NCBI GenBank assembly: GCA_031423955.1
Contig: JANPGJ010000520.1
Span: forward strand, 1-30,422
Origin: JAEUOS01 sp031423955
GTDB lineage: Bacteria; Pseudomonadota; Gammaproteobacteria; Burkholderiales; JAEUOS01
Length of the DNA: 30,422 bases
Reading direction: 5' to 3'
The first letter of the stretch is position 1, and the number at the start of each line of letters is the position of its first letter. Of the stretch, positions 23,093 to 30,422 are shown one piece after another. Both the position numbers and the translations under genes were made by a program. The notes under the pieces are model-generated. The model saw only the letters and a list, made by a program, of their open reading frames with translations, was not told the DNA's origin and did no database searches.

Positions 23093-24568
23093 GTGAAATT
23101 CGGCGACTTTGCCAAGATCAAATCGCTGCAGACCGCAGCCGGCTTCAAGGAAAACCTGCAGCGCCTGGGGCTGGCGATGCCGTGCGACGAGACCGTCGAG
23201 TCCGGCCCGGCGTCGCCGCTTGGCACCAGTTTCCAGGTGGGCCCGTTTACCATCGGCAACCGCTTTGCGATCCAGCCGATGGAAGGCTGGGATGGTCAGG
23301 AAGACGGCAGGCCGTCAGACAATACGATCCGTCGCTGGCGCAATTTCGGCTTGTCCGGCGCCAAGATGATCTGGGGCGGCGAGGCGGTGGCGGTGCGCCC
23401 TGACGGCCGCGCCAATCCCAATCAGCTCACCATGACCGCCGCCAGCCAGGCCAGCATCGCCGCGTTGCGCGAAACGCTGGTGAGCGCCCATCGCGAGGTC
23501 ATGGGCGACGATCGCGGGCTGGTCATCGGCCTGCAGTTGACCCACTCCGGGCGCTTTTGCAAGCCCAACGACAAGGCGCGGATGGAGCCGCGCATACTCT
23601 ACCGCCACCCGATTCTTGATCGCAAGTTTCATCTGGCGCCCGACCACCCGCTGATCACCGATGGCGAGATTCGCGCGTTGATCGATGACTACGTGATCGC
23701 CGCCAGGCGCGCCTGGGACTGCGGCTACCAGTTCGTCGATTTGAAGCATTGCCATGGCTACCTCGGCCACGAGTTTCTGTCCGCCCGCTCGCGCCCGGGC
23801 GAGTTCGGTGGGTCGCTCGGCAATCGCACCCGCTTCCTGCGCGAACTGGTGGCCGGCATTCGCGCCGCGGTGCCCGAGCTGCAGGTCGGCGTGCGCCTGT
23901 CGGCGCTCGATTTCGTGCCCTTCAAGCCCGACCCCGACAACCCCGACCCCGAGGTGCTCGGGCCCGGTGTGCCGGATGATTATTCAACTCTGCTGCCTTA
24001 CCAGTTCGGGTTCGGCTGCGATGCTGCCGATCCGGTCAAGCCCGATCTGGCCGAGACGCGCGGCTTTCTCGAGGTGGTCAGGAGCCTCGGCATCCGCCTG
24101 GTCAACATCACGCTCGGCAGCCCGTACTACAACCCGCACCTGACGCGGCCGGCGCTGTATCCGCCGTCCGACGGCTACCAGCCGCCGGAAGACCCGCTGA
24201 CCGGCGTCATGCGGCACCTTGAAACGGTGCGCGATCTGAAAGCGGCCTTCCCCGATCTCGCGTTCATGGGCAGCGGCTACACCTATTTGCAGGAATTCCT
24301 GCCCAATGTGGCGCAGGCGGTGGTGCGCGCCGGCTGGGTCGACATGGTTGGCCTGGGCCGCATGGTGCTGGCCTACCCGGAACTGCCGGCCGACGTGCTG
24401 GCCGGGCGGCCGATGCAACGAAAGCGCCTGTGCCGCACCTTCAGCGACTGCACCACCGCGCCGCGCAACGGCATGGTGTCGGGCTGCTATCCGCTCGATA
24501 CGCACTACAAGAAGTCGCCCGAGATGGTGCGCCTGACGCAGATCAAGAAGGCGGCCAAGCTGGCTTGA
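23093..24568 (+). CDS. Old Yellow Enzyme-family NADH:flavin oxidoreductase, dienoyl-CoA-reductase-like
   Basis: A 491-residue FMN enzyme with a TIM barrel. Family marks: QPMEGWDG near the FMN site, QLTHSGR (148-154), HCHGYLGHEFLS (219-230) and the following GGSLGNRTRF segment, and the phosphate-binding part WVDMVGLGRM. The start is GTG 23093 with an AGGGAG site. A cysteine cluster Cys-X5-Cys-X11-Cys follows the barrel (RLCRTFSDC, later SGC), where iron-sulfur members have four cysteines; one seems missing or moved. The NAD-binding C-terminal domain of full-length dienoyl-CoA reductases (~670 residues) is absent. It likely reduces an activated C=C bond; the substrate is unknown. Confidence 0.9.
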   Translation: MKFGDFAKIKSLQTAAGFKENLQRLGLAMPCDETVESGPASPLGTSFQVGPFTIGNRFAIQPMEGWDGQEDGRPSDNTIRRWRNFGLSGAKMIWGGEAVAVRPDGRANPNQLTMTAASQASIAALRETLVSAHREVMGDDRGLVIGLQLTHSGRFCKPNDKARMEPRILYRHPILDRKFHLAPDHPLITDGEIRALIDDYVIAARRAWDCGYQFVDLKHCHGYLGHEFLSARSRPGEFGGSLGNRTRFLRELVAGIRAAVPELQVGVRLSALDFVPFKPDPDNPDPEVLGPGVPDDYSTLLPYQFGFGCDAADPVKPDLAETRGFLEVVRSLGIRLVNITLGSPYYNPHLTRPALYPPSDGYQPPEDPLTGVMRHLETVRDLKAAFPDLAFMGSGYTYLQEFLPNVAQAVVRAGWVDMVGLGRMVLAYPELPADVLAGRPMQRKRLCRTFSDCTTAPRNGMVSGCYPLDTHYKKSPEMVRLTQIKKAAKLA

Positions 24569-24638
24569 GCATGGCACGGGCGCGGCGCCTGCCGCGCTGC
24601 GCTACCCGCACCGCGAAGGCGTGGCGCCGGATTCGCGA

Positions 24639-24667
24639 TTGACTTCCGGATTGCGCGCTTGTAGGCT
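24639..24667 (+). promoter_or_regulatory. Possible promoter of the cyclase-family gene
   Basis: TTGACT (24639-24644), 17 nt, TAGGCT (24662-24667), about 160 nt upstream of ATG 24828. The -35 box is good, the -10 weak. The gap from 24569 to 24827 shows no other feature. Confidence 0.35.
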
Positions 24668-24827
24668 GATTCGCTCACGCAGAGGCGGGCGCACCCAGTG
24701 TCACACGCCACGGCGTACCCGTCGATCATGCGGGTATGCGCAGCAACGCCTCGCAAACCGGTCCGCGATTCGCTGACCTTCCTGTGACCAAGTTTCGGCA
24801 TCGCCAACGCTTCGAGGAGAACTCAAC

Positions 24828-25826
24828 ATGTACCGATCCAGATCGCAATCCCGTGTGCCCGGCAAGTCGCGTCGCCGTGCGTTTGCAGCAGTCGCCGCCG
24901 CGTTCGCGCTGGCCACAGCCGGCATCGGCGTGGCGCATGAAAACGATGGTGCGGAAAAGTCGCACGAATTGCTCAAGCAGGTGAAGCATGCGCGCGTGAT
25001 CGATCTTTCGCACGTTTGGGAGATCACCTCGCCGATCGCCTCGGTCAACCCGCCGTATTCGTTTGCCTTGAGCGCCACCCATGCCAACACACGCGGCGCA
25101 TTTGGCGACGGCGGGCAACTGTCGTTCACCTCCGAGGTGATGGATTTCAGCGGCCAGCACGGCGCGCCCAGCATCGATGCGATCGGGCATATCGGCCGCG
25201 ATGGCAAATTGTTCGGTGGGGTCGATGCGGCAGCGGCGACCAGCAACCAGGATGGCGTCGGCGCCGGCGGCGTCGGTGCGCATCTGGCGATCGACGCCTA
25301 CCCGACCGACCTGATGGTCAACCGCGGCATCCTGCTCGATGTGGCGAGGATGGTCCAGGGCGACTTCAGCCCGCTGCCACCAACCTTCGAGATCACCGCG
25401 GCGCATCTGGAGCAGGCGGCCAAACGCCAGGGCGTGCGCATCAAACGTGGCGACACGGTATTCATCCGCACCGGCTGGGGCCCCTACTTCAAGAGCAGCC
25501 CCGGGCTGTATGCCGGCGCATCCTCGCCCGGGCCGGGCGTGGATGCAGCGAATTACCTGATCAAGCAAGGTGTTCGGGTGGTCGGCAACGACACTCTGAC
25601 CTTCGAGCAGCGCCCGCCGATCGTCACGCAGCCGAAGTTCCAGGTGTTCCCGGTGCACATGCGCCTGATCGCCGACTCGGGCATCTACATCATCGAAAAC
25701 CTGAATCTCGAGGAGCTGGCCAAGGCACGCGCCTACGAGTTCGTCGCGGTGGTGCCGCCACTGAAGGTCAAGGGCGGCACCGGATCAGCGCTGCGGGCGT
25801 TCGCGCTGGTTGGAAAAGACGATTAG
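24828..25826 (+). CDS. Exported cyclase-family (PF04199) metal-dependent hydrolase
   Basis: A 332-residue protein with a long basic N-terminus and a hydrophobic segment (about 18-36, ending GIGVAHE), so it is probably exported. The rest matches the cyclase/kynurenine formamidase-like fold: VIDLSHVWE (57-65), the metal motif region HGAPSIDAIGH (111-121), then RGILLDV, GDTVFIRTGWG and FPVHMRLI. In the usual HXGTHXDXXXH motif the fifth position is His; here it is Ser115, while His111, Asp117 and His121 are kept. AGGAG lies upstream of the start. Family members hydrolyse amides or lactones, for example formylkynurenine or isatin. It stands alone, with a hairpin after it. Confidence 0.87.
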   Translation: MYRSRSQSRVPGKSRRRAFAAVAAAFALATAGIGVAHENDGAEKSHELLKQVKHARVIDLSHVWEITSPIASVNPPYSFALSATHANTRGAFGDGGQLSFTSEVMDFSGQHGAPSIDAIGHIGRDGKLFGGVDAAAATSNQDGVGAGGVGAHLAIDAYPTDLMVNRGILLDVARMVQGDFSPLPPTFEITAAHLEQAAKRQGVRIKRGDTVFIRTGWGPYFKSSPGLYAGASSPGPGVDAANYLIKQGVRVVGNDTLTFEQRPPIVTQPKFQVFPVHMRLIADSGIYIIENLNLEELAKARAYEFVAVVPPLKVKGGTGSALRAFALVGKDD

Positions 25827-25847
25827 CGAGAACTCCGACCTCGCGCC

Positions 25848-25873
25848 AGTGCGGCCGATGTCAGGGCCGCACT
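25848..25873 (+). terminator. Hairpin after the cyclase-family gene
   Basis: AGTGCGGCC (25848-25856) and GGCCGCACT (25865-25873) form a perfect 9-bp stem with an 8-nt loop, 21 nt after the stop codon. There is no T-run, so it may need Rho or only stabilise the transcript end. Confidence 0.5.
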
Positions 25874-26253
25874 TGGTGGAGAGCGATTTGTTCGAGTGAT
25901 TGGCGATGCGGCGTCGCCTGAAATGCCTGAAGGTATTGGATTGCGCAACGCTGTCATGTTGGCATCGCACAGTCGGTACCTGTGCTCGGTGGGTGCGTGG
26001 TGCGCGACGATCCCTTGGCGAATTCCGGCCATTGATTTCGACAACACATTCGCATTCGAATCCAGGTGCGAGGCCGGCTCAATCCGCGCGAGCAATCTCC
26101 CGTCCCGACCGGGAAGGTTGAGGTGATGTTGCCCGCTTATGGCATTGCGGCAACCATTATGCTGTATGCATTATTTGTCGAAAAATTTTACATTCCCCGA
26201 CCACGGATCTTTGTTCTTCTCCCAAGTTTTTGATTCTTATTGAAAAATTGAAT

Positions 26254-26270
26254 GGGCATGAAAATCGCAT
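26254..26270 (+). promoter_or_regulatory. Sigma-54 (RpoN) type promoter of the PEP-CTERM gene
   Basis: GGCATGAAAATCGC has the invariant GG (26255-26256) and GC (26267-26268) exactly 10 nt apart and agrees with the consensus GGCACG-N4-TTGC at most positions. The expected transcript start is near 26280, and the gene starts at 26317. RpoN with the PrsK/PrsR pair is known to drive PEP-CTERM genes in floc-forming relatives, which supports the call. Confidence 0.55.
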
Positions 26271-26316
26271 AGCGAGCTATGTGATGTTCTTTGAGTCCTT
26301 TTTTGAAGGAGCCGAA

Positions 26317-27057
26317 ATGATCAAGAACTGGGCAATTGCATGCACCGCAGCGGCAGTGCTGGCTGGATTGGCGCCGACCGTAGGCGCGACCATGCTCTAT
26401 AACGCCACCAATGAGGAATTCGCAGTTGGCTCGACACCACCGACTACCGGCCCTTTGGGTGCTCCGACCAGTATTGACGGCAACCTCGGACTCACCGTCG
26501 CCAACGGCGGCGGCTTGGCGACCGGCAACTATTTGCGCCTGACCGAATCACCCGGCGAGGCCCCCGACTTCCGCTATGACATCGGCGCCAATCGCACGTC
26601 GGGCAAAGTCAGTGTCTCGATGAATCTGCTGTTCGAGAACCTTGAAAACTACCATGTGTATTTCCGTGAGACTTCATTTTCGGCGACCAGCGTGGCAAAT
26701 ATCCAGTTTCGCTCGAACGGTGCGATAGATGTTGAAAGTGTCGGCGGATCAGTTTCCGGCGGTACCTATGCGGCAGGGACGGCTTACCTTCTTGAAGCGA
26801 ACCTTGACCTCGATGCGGACGTGATGGATGTATTCCTCAATGGCACCCTGATCGCAGGTGGCCGGACCATTGATGATGTCTTCGGCTCTGCAATTATCGG
26901 ATTCGAATTCTCCAGCTTCGGTCCGAGTCCTGGTGATTTCGATGGCGTCCTGCAGGTCGATAATTTCCGCGTCTCGGTGGTGCCCGAACCCGGAACCATG
27001 GCATTGCTGGGGCTTGGACTGGTTGCTGTTGCGACCGGGCGGCGCAAGCGCGTTTGA
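26317..27057 (+). CDS. PEP-CTERM sorting domain-containing exported protein
   Basis: A 246-residue secreted protein. The start has a strong GAAGGAG site 5 nt upstream, so it is preferred to the in-frame start at 26230. Residues 1-24 are a signal peptide (cleavage near TVGA). The middle is Gly-, Ser-, Thr- and Asn-rich with a beta-sandwich look (EEFAVGSTPP, FRYDIGANRTSG, DFDGVLQVDNFRVS), like lectin-type domains. The last 26 residues are a textbook PEP-CTERM signal: VVPEPGT, a hydrophobic helix, then RRKRV. Such proteins are cut and sorted by exosortase, usually in bacteria making exopolysaccharide. No exosortase gene is in the window. Base use is richer in A and T than neighbouring genes. Confidence 0.93.
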   Translation: MIKNWAIACTAAAVLAGLAPTVGATMLYNATNEEFAVGSTPPTTGPLGAPTSIDGNLGLTVANGGGLATGNYLRLTESPGEAPDFRYDIGANRTSGKVSVSMNLLFENLENYHVYFRETSFSATSVANIQFRSNGAIDVESVGGSVSGGTYAAGTAYLLEANLDLDADVMDVFLNGTLIAGGRTIDDVFGSAIIGFEFSSFGPSPGDFDGVLQVDNFRVSVVPEPGTMALLGLGLVAVATGRRKRV

Positions 27058-27076
27058 GCTTGGTTGGCGTCCGATC

Positions 27077-27102
27077 AAGGCCCGCGAACAGCGGGCTTTT
27101 TT
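27077..27102 (+). terminator. Rho-independent terminator of the PEP-CTERM gene
   Basis: AAGGCCCGC (27077-27085) pairs with GCGGGCTTT (27091-27099) around the loop GAACA, and the 3' arm runs into six T (27097-27102). It is the clearest intrinsic terminator in the window, 20 nt after the stop codon. Confidence 0.85.
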
Positions 27103-27339
27103 GTATGGCAGCCTTAAGCTCATGACTGTCATTTGGTCATGGAACCAGCGCTTGCACGCCGGTCGCGTCGTCTGCAGCAATGCTGCGCAGGCGCAGAACT
27201 GACGGCGACGGCGCAAATGGCTGGAGAGGTGTGTGCACTGGGTCCGTGCACCCCACATCGATCTGACAGCCAACTGGCGCAGTTCCCCATGGTGCCGCTT
27301 GCGCGCCCTGGACGATTGCATGAGACTGTTCGCGGCGCG

Positions 27340-28362
27340 TTAGTCGGCCTTGATGTTTGCGTCCTTGACCACCTTACCCCAGCGCGCCAGGTCGGCACGC
27401 AGCGTGGCGGCCAGTTCGTCCGGTGTGCCCGGCGCGGTTTGCATGCCGATTCTGGCGAATTTTTCCCTGACCTCGGGGTTGGCAAGCACGCGGTTCAAGT
27501 CGGCGTTGAGCTTGTCGGCCACCGGCTTGGGAGTGGCCGCCGGCAGGAAGAACGCGATCCACTGATGGAACTCGCCGCCGCTGACGCCTTGCTCGGCCAG
27601 CGTCGGCACCTCCGGCAGGTCGGCACTGCGCCGGCTGCTCGCGATGCCCAGCGCCTTGACCTTGCCGGCCTTGATGTTCGGCGCGGCCGAATTGAGGGCG
27701 TCGATCATCATCTGGATATGCCCGGCCAGCAGGTCCTGGGCGGCCGGTCCGGCACCCTTGTACGGCACATGGGTCAGCTGGGTGCCGGTTTGCGCGGCGA
27801 ACAGTTCGGCGCCCAGGTGGTAGGTGCTGCCGATGCCGGAGCTGCCATAGGCAATCTTGCGCGGGTTGGCGCGGGCGAAGGCGATGAATTCGCGCAGGTT
27901 GCCGGCCGCCACCGAAGGGTGCACCACCAGCACATTGTCGATGGTCGCCACCACGCCGACCGGCTGGAAATCGCGCACCACGTTGTAGGGCAGGTTGGGC
28001 GAGATCACCGGGCTTGAACCCATCGAACTGCTGGTGCCGAACAGGATCGTCGCGCCGTTGGCCGGCGCGCGCGCCACCAGTTCGGTGGCGATCGCGCCGG
28101 TGGCGCCCGGCTTGTTGTCCACCAGCACGGTGCGTTTGGTGAGGTCGGCGAGAAACGGCGCGATGACGCGCGCGCCGATATCGGTTGGCCCGCCGGTCGC
28201 GAATGGCACGATGATGCGTAGTGGTTGCGCGACTTGCGCGGTTGCGGTTGTGGCAATGAATACGGCGGACAGGCTCAGACAGATGGCGCCGGCGCGGCGC
28301 GCCAAATGAAGTCGCGGTCGCAAGCGGCCCGGTGGGACTGTTCGAACAAGTGCTGAAGGCAT
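27340..28362 (-). CDS. Bug/TctC-family substrate-binding protein
   Basis: A complete 340-residue binding protein. The start at 28362 (MPSALVRTV) gives a long basic leader followed by a hydrophobic core and cleavage near TATA/AQ (about residue 43); an upstream in-frame start at 28440 would make the leader implausibly long. Family marks: IVPFATGGPTDIGAR, VDNKPGATGAIA, THVPYKGAGPA, DLPEVPTLAEQG and the closing VVKDANIKAD. It appears to stand alone; the 237 nt between it and the PEP-CTERM terminator hold no gene I can support. Confidence 0.95.
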   Translation of the reverse strand: MPSALVRTVPPGRLRPRLHLARRAGAICLSLSAVFIATTATAQVAQPLRIIVPFATGGPTDIGARVIAPFLADLTKRTVLVDNKPGATGAIATELVARAPANGATILFGTSSSMGSSPVISPNLPYNVVRDFQPVGVVATIDNVLVVHPSVAAGNLREFIAFARANPRKIAYGSSGIGSTYHLGAELFAAQTGTQLTHVPYKGAGPAAQDLLAGHIQMMIDALNSAAPNIKAGKVKALGIASSRRSADLPEVPTLAEQGVSGGEFHQWIAFFLPAATPKPVADKLNADLNRVLANPEVREKFARIGMQTAPGTPDELAATLRADLARWGKVVKDANIKAD

Positions 28363-28485
28363 GGTGTCTAGGTCTGATGAATTGGAGCGCCGAACAATAC
28401 ACCAGCGCGCAAGCGCCAACCCGGGCCCGCAACCGATCATTGCGAAGCCACTACGATGTGTTCCTTGATTCAGGCGAATCGAATC

Positions 28486-28887
28486 TCAGGCGGGCGGGCG
28501 CTCGAGATGCTGCGGCAAGTCGTCATGGATCTGGTCCCACGTCGCCTTGGAGCCGACGAAGATGTGGGCGCCGGGGCCGGACACAACCGGCGTATCGAGG
28601 GTGCCCATGCGCACCCGCACGATGTCGGGTTGACTCTCTCGAAGGCTGGTGAGCGGTGAGCCGCACTGGCCGCAGAAGGTGCGTTTGAGACCGGTGGTCG
28701 CGGTGAAGCTTTTCAGCGAATCGGCGCCCGCAGTGATGACGAAGTCGCCGGCGGCGACGATCGCGTTGGCGCCGAACGCCGATCCGCTCGCCTTGCGGCA
28801 ACGCTGGCAATGGCAATAGAAGGCCGGGCCGAGTTCGCCGCGAACCTCGTACTGGATGGCGCCGCAGAGGCAGCTTCCCTTGTACAT
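28486..28887 (-). CDS. GFA (glutathione-dependent formaldehyde-activating)-family zinc protein
   Basis: A 133-residue protein of the GFA/CENP-V fold. Zinc-binding cysteines are arranged as in the family: Cys6 and Cys8 (SCLCGAI), Cys25, Cys27 and Cys30 (CHCQRC), Cys72 and Cys75 (CGQCGS). An AGGAG site precedes ATG 28887, so an in-frame start at 28980 is not used. The founding member was proposed to join formaldehyde to glutathione, but for most members, including this one, the reaction is unknown. Confidence 0.9.
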   Translation of the reverse strand: MYKGSCLCGAIQYEVRGELGPAFYCHCQRCRKASGSAFGANAIVAAGDFVITAGADSLKSFTATTGLKRTFCGQCGSPLTSLRESQPDIVRVRMGTLDTPVVSGPGAHIFVGSKATWDQIHDDLPQHLERPPA

Positions 28888-28993
28888 GTGTGCTCCTGGC
28901 TTCAGCGATGGTGGTGCAGGATTGCGTGCACGGATGACACAGTTGCCACGCGAATGCAGGCTGCGCGTGGCGCGGGACAACCCGTTCCAGGCC

Positions 28994-29011
28994 GCGCTGC
29001 TTGCGCAGCGC
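28994..29011 (-). terminator. Hairpin after the helix-hairpin-helix gene
   Basis: GCGCTGC (28994-29000) and GCAGCGC (29005-29011) form a perfect 7-bp stem with a 4-nt loop, 7 nt past the stop of the minus-strand gene. No T-run follows on the minus strand, so intrinsic termination is doubtful. Confidence 0.35.
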
Positions 29012-29018
29012 CGGGCGA

Positions 29019-29327
29019 CTACTTCTGCTTGGCGATGATGTTGTCTTTCACCTTGTCGTACACCGCCTGCGGCAGGATGTTCTTCTCGACCAGTTCATCC
29101 TTGGCCTTGTAGGGGCGGCCCTTGATGATCGCCTTGGCCCGCGCCTCGCCGATGCCGTCGAGTTTCATCAACTGGTCAGCCTTGGCGCGATTGATGTCGA
29201 TCTTTTCGTCGGCCGCGGCCTGGGTGGTGGCAGCCTTGGCCGGGGCTTTGCTGTCCTTGTCGGCGGCGTGGAGTGATCCGCTTGCGCCCAACAGCAGGGC
29301 CAGCAGCAGGGTTGCAGCTTTGTTCAT
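29019..29327 (-). CDS. Small exported helix-hairpin-helix protein, ComEA-like
   Basis: A 102-residue protein with a signal peptide (MNKAATLLLALLLG, cleavage near LHAA at 22), an Ala/Lys-rich linker (23-41) and a C-terminal helix-hairpin-helix domain (42-100) with the ComEA pattern IDINRAKADQLMKLDGIGEA then RAKAIIKGRPY. The domain binds double-stranded DNA; ComEA proteins hold incoming DNA in the periplasm during transformation. It lacks a membrane anchor and stands apart from other competence genes, so the DNA-uptake role is inferred. GAGGAAA precedes the start. Confidence 0.88.
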   Translation of the reverse strand: MNKAATLLLALLLGASGSLHAADKDSKAPAKAATTQAAADEKIDINRAKADQLMKLDGIGEARAKAIIKGRPYKAKDELVEKNILPQAVYDKVKDNIIAKQK

Positions 29328-29561
29328 GTGGCTTTCCTCGTCATGTTGACAGGCATCGGGCGCCGCGATAGTGCGCGACGTGAAGCGGATTTTCGGTCAC
29401 TTGAGTCGCAATTGCAATCAAGGTGGCGGTATGGCACCAGCGTTGAATGTGGCGCAGCGCCTGTGTGCGCAGATTGGCGGCCGCTTCCGGGTGTGATCGC
29501 CACCATGCCAGGAATGGCTGGGTGCGGCCCCCTGGCCGCGCCACCTTGAGGAGGGCCGGGT

Positions 29562-30422
29562 TCAATTGTCCGCCCGGATGCCCAGTTCATTGGCCATCGT
29601 TTTCCATCGCACAAGGTCCTCGCGGATGAAGCGCGCAAAGGCCTCCGGCCCGAGGGCGGTCGGCTCCAGACCCTGGCCACGCAGGTTGTCGGCGATTTCC
29701 GGCATTGCCAGCACAGCCGCGGTGTCGGCGGCGATCTTGTCGACGATCGCGCGCGGTGTGCCGGTTGGTGCCAGCATGCCGAACCAGCCGCTGGCATCAA
29801 GCCTTTGCACACCTGCTTCGCCGAAGGTCGGCAGGTCCGGCAGCACCTTCGAACGCACCGCGCCGACCAATGCCAGCGCACGGACGCGGCCGCTCTTCAA
29901 ATGCGGCATCGCGGTGCCGATCGAGTTGAACGAACTGGTGACCTGGCCGCCGATCAGGTCGGTGATCGATGCTGACTCGCCCTTGTATGGCACATGGGTC
30001 AGGTCGATGCCGGCGCCGCGCTTGAGTGCTTCGCCGTAGATGTGAAACGACGAGGCATTGCCGAACGAGGCGTAGTTGAGCGGCGCGCCGGCGGCCTTGC
30101 CCGCTTTGGCCGCCGCGATGAAATCGGGCAGGGTCTTCCATGGCGAATCGCCCTTTACCAGCAACACCACCTCGGAGCGGATGAACTGAACCACCGGCAC
30201 GAAGTCGCGTTCCGGGTCCCACGGCACCTTGGCCATCAGCGCCGGCGCCTGCACGAACGAGGTGAAGGTCGAGAGCAGCGTGTAGCCATCGGCCGGCTGG
30301 CGGGCGACGTATTCGGTACCGATCACGGTGGTGGCGCCGGGCCGGTTTTCCACCACCACGGCTTGGCCCCAGCGTTGCGACAGCTTGTCGGCGATCAGCC
30401 GGGTGACGCGATCGGGGCTGCC
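29562..30422 (-). CDS. Bug/TctC-family substrate-binding protein, 5' end beyond the window
   Basis: The frame stays open to the right edge (the visible part begins GSPDRVTRLIADKLSQRWGQ), so the start and signal peptide lie outside; 286 residues are visible, about 50 short of a complete protein. Family marks: VENRPGATTVIG, THVPYKGESASITDL, VLPDLPTFGEAGVQ and the final NELGIRADN. It is the fifth Bug protein gene in the window, not counting the remnant at 22273-22410. The 234 nt after its stop hold only a TTG-started 74-codon frame (29565-29341) that I do not recognise. Confidence 0.93.
   Translation of the reverse strand, partial: GSPDRVTRLIADKLSQRWGQAVVVENRPGATTVIGTEYVARQPADGYTLLSTFTSFVQAPALMAKVPWDPERDFVPVVQFIRSEVVLLVKGDSPWKTLPDFIAAAKAGKAAGAPLNYASFGNASSFHIYGEALKRGAGIDLTHVPYKGESASITDLIGGQVTSSFNSIGTAMPHLKSGRVRALALVGAVRSKVLPDLPTFGEAGVQRLDASGWFGMLAPTGTPRAIVDKIAADTAAVLAMPEIADNLRGQGLEPTALGPEAFARFIREDLVRWKTMANELGIRADN

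Larger units (their letters stand above)
25827..26316. other. 490-nt non-coding stretch between cyclase and PEP-CTERM genes
   Basis: No convincing gene on either strand. It holds a terminator-like hairpin at 25848-25873 and a sigma-54-type promoter at 26254-26270. From about 26140 on it is much richer in A and T than the rest of the window, with GAAAAATT present twice (near 26179 and 26242); such a bendable stretch is usual upstream of sigma-54 promoters. Confidence 0.6.

Noticed and set aside
27121..27141. Inverted repeat CATGAC/GTCATG after the PEP-CTERM terminator
   Set aside because: Short arms, no promoter or T-run nearby, and not placed to regulate any gene.
29341..29565. 74-codon minus-strand frame starting at the stop of the last Bug protein
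   Set aside because: Starts with TTG, no ribosome-binding evidence beyond the overlap and no recognisable family; kept only as a note.
1..30422. tRNA, rRNA, CRISPR arrays, insertion sequences, attachment sites
   Set aside because: None seen on either strand: no repeated spacer pattern, no cloverleaf candidates, no transposase or integrase frames.

Overview
The window is GC-rich, densely coded DNA from a Gram-negative proteobacterium. It is most likely a betaproteobacterium of the order Burkholderiales or a relative, an inference from the many orphan Bug/TctC-type solute-binding proteins, the TRAP transporter, the style of the aromatic-catabolism genes and a PEP-CTERM surface protein. No rRNA, tRNA, CRISPR array, phage or intact insertion sequence was seen.

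Layout. (1) 1-4266, + strand: the 3' end of a Bug solute-binding protein gene, a glutathione S-transferase, and a complete TRAP transporter (binding protein, small and large permease). (2) 7190-4302, - strand: a three-gene operon of SDR dehydrogenase, SMP-30-type lactonase and amidohydrolase-2, which together could oxidise a substrate to a lactone and open it. (3) 7191-7583: an AT-rich divergent control region with a near-consensus sigma-70 promoter, several repeats, and a short leader ORF whose stop overlaps the regulator start. (4) 7584-21390, + strand: one long run of thirteen genes with small gaps. It encodes an IclR regulator, a ThDP-dependent decarboxylase-like enzyme, an aldehyde dehydrogenase, a Bug protein, a two-domain VOC protein with the extradiol-dioxygenase metal triad, another Bug protein, a three-component Rieske oxygenase system (FAD reductase, Rieske ferredoxin, a small helix-turn-helix-like protein, oxygenase alpha subunit), and a three-subunit molybdenum hydroxylase in the order FAD, 2Fe-2S, Mo. 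(5) 21391-22536: a gene graveyard with a decayed DUF1778/GNAT toxin-antitoxin pair whose promoter and operator-like palindrome still look intact, and the C-terminal stump of another Bug protein gene. (6) 22537-25826, + strand: a ChrR-like cupin, an Old-Yellow-Enzyme-family flavoprotein under its own promoter, and an exported cyclase-family hydrolase. (7) 26317-27057: a PEP-CTERM protein behind a sigma-54-type promoter and followed by a classic terminator. (8) 27340-30422, - strand: two more Bug proteins (one cut by the window end), a GFA-family zinc protein and a small exported helix-hairpin-helix protein.

The most interesting unit is region 4. It looks like a complete, self-regulated catabolic operon for an aromatic or N-heterocyclic acid: binding proteins for capture, a molybdenum hydroxylase and a Rieske oxygenase for ring hydroxylation, an extradiol-type enzyme for ring opening, and a decarboxylase plus dehydrogenase for 2-oxo acid and aldehyde intermediates. 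I do not recognise this combination as a named pathway, and its substrate cannot be read from sequence. No TctA/TctB membrane subunits accompany any of the Bug proteins here.
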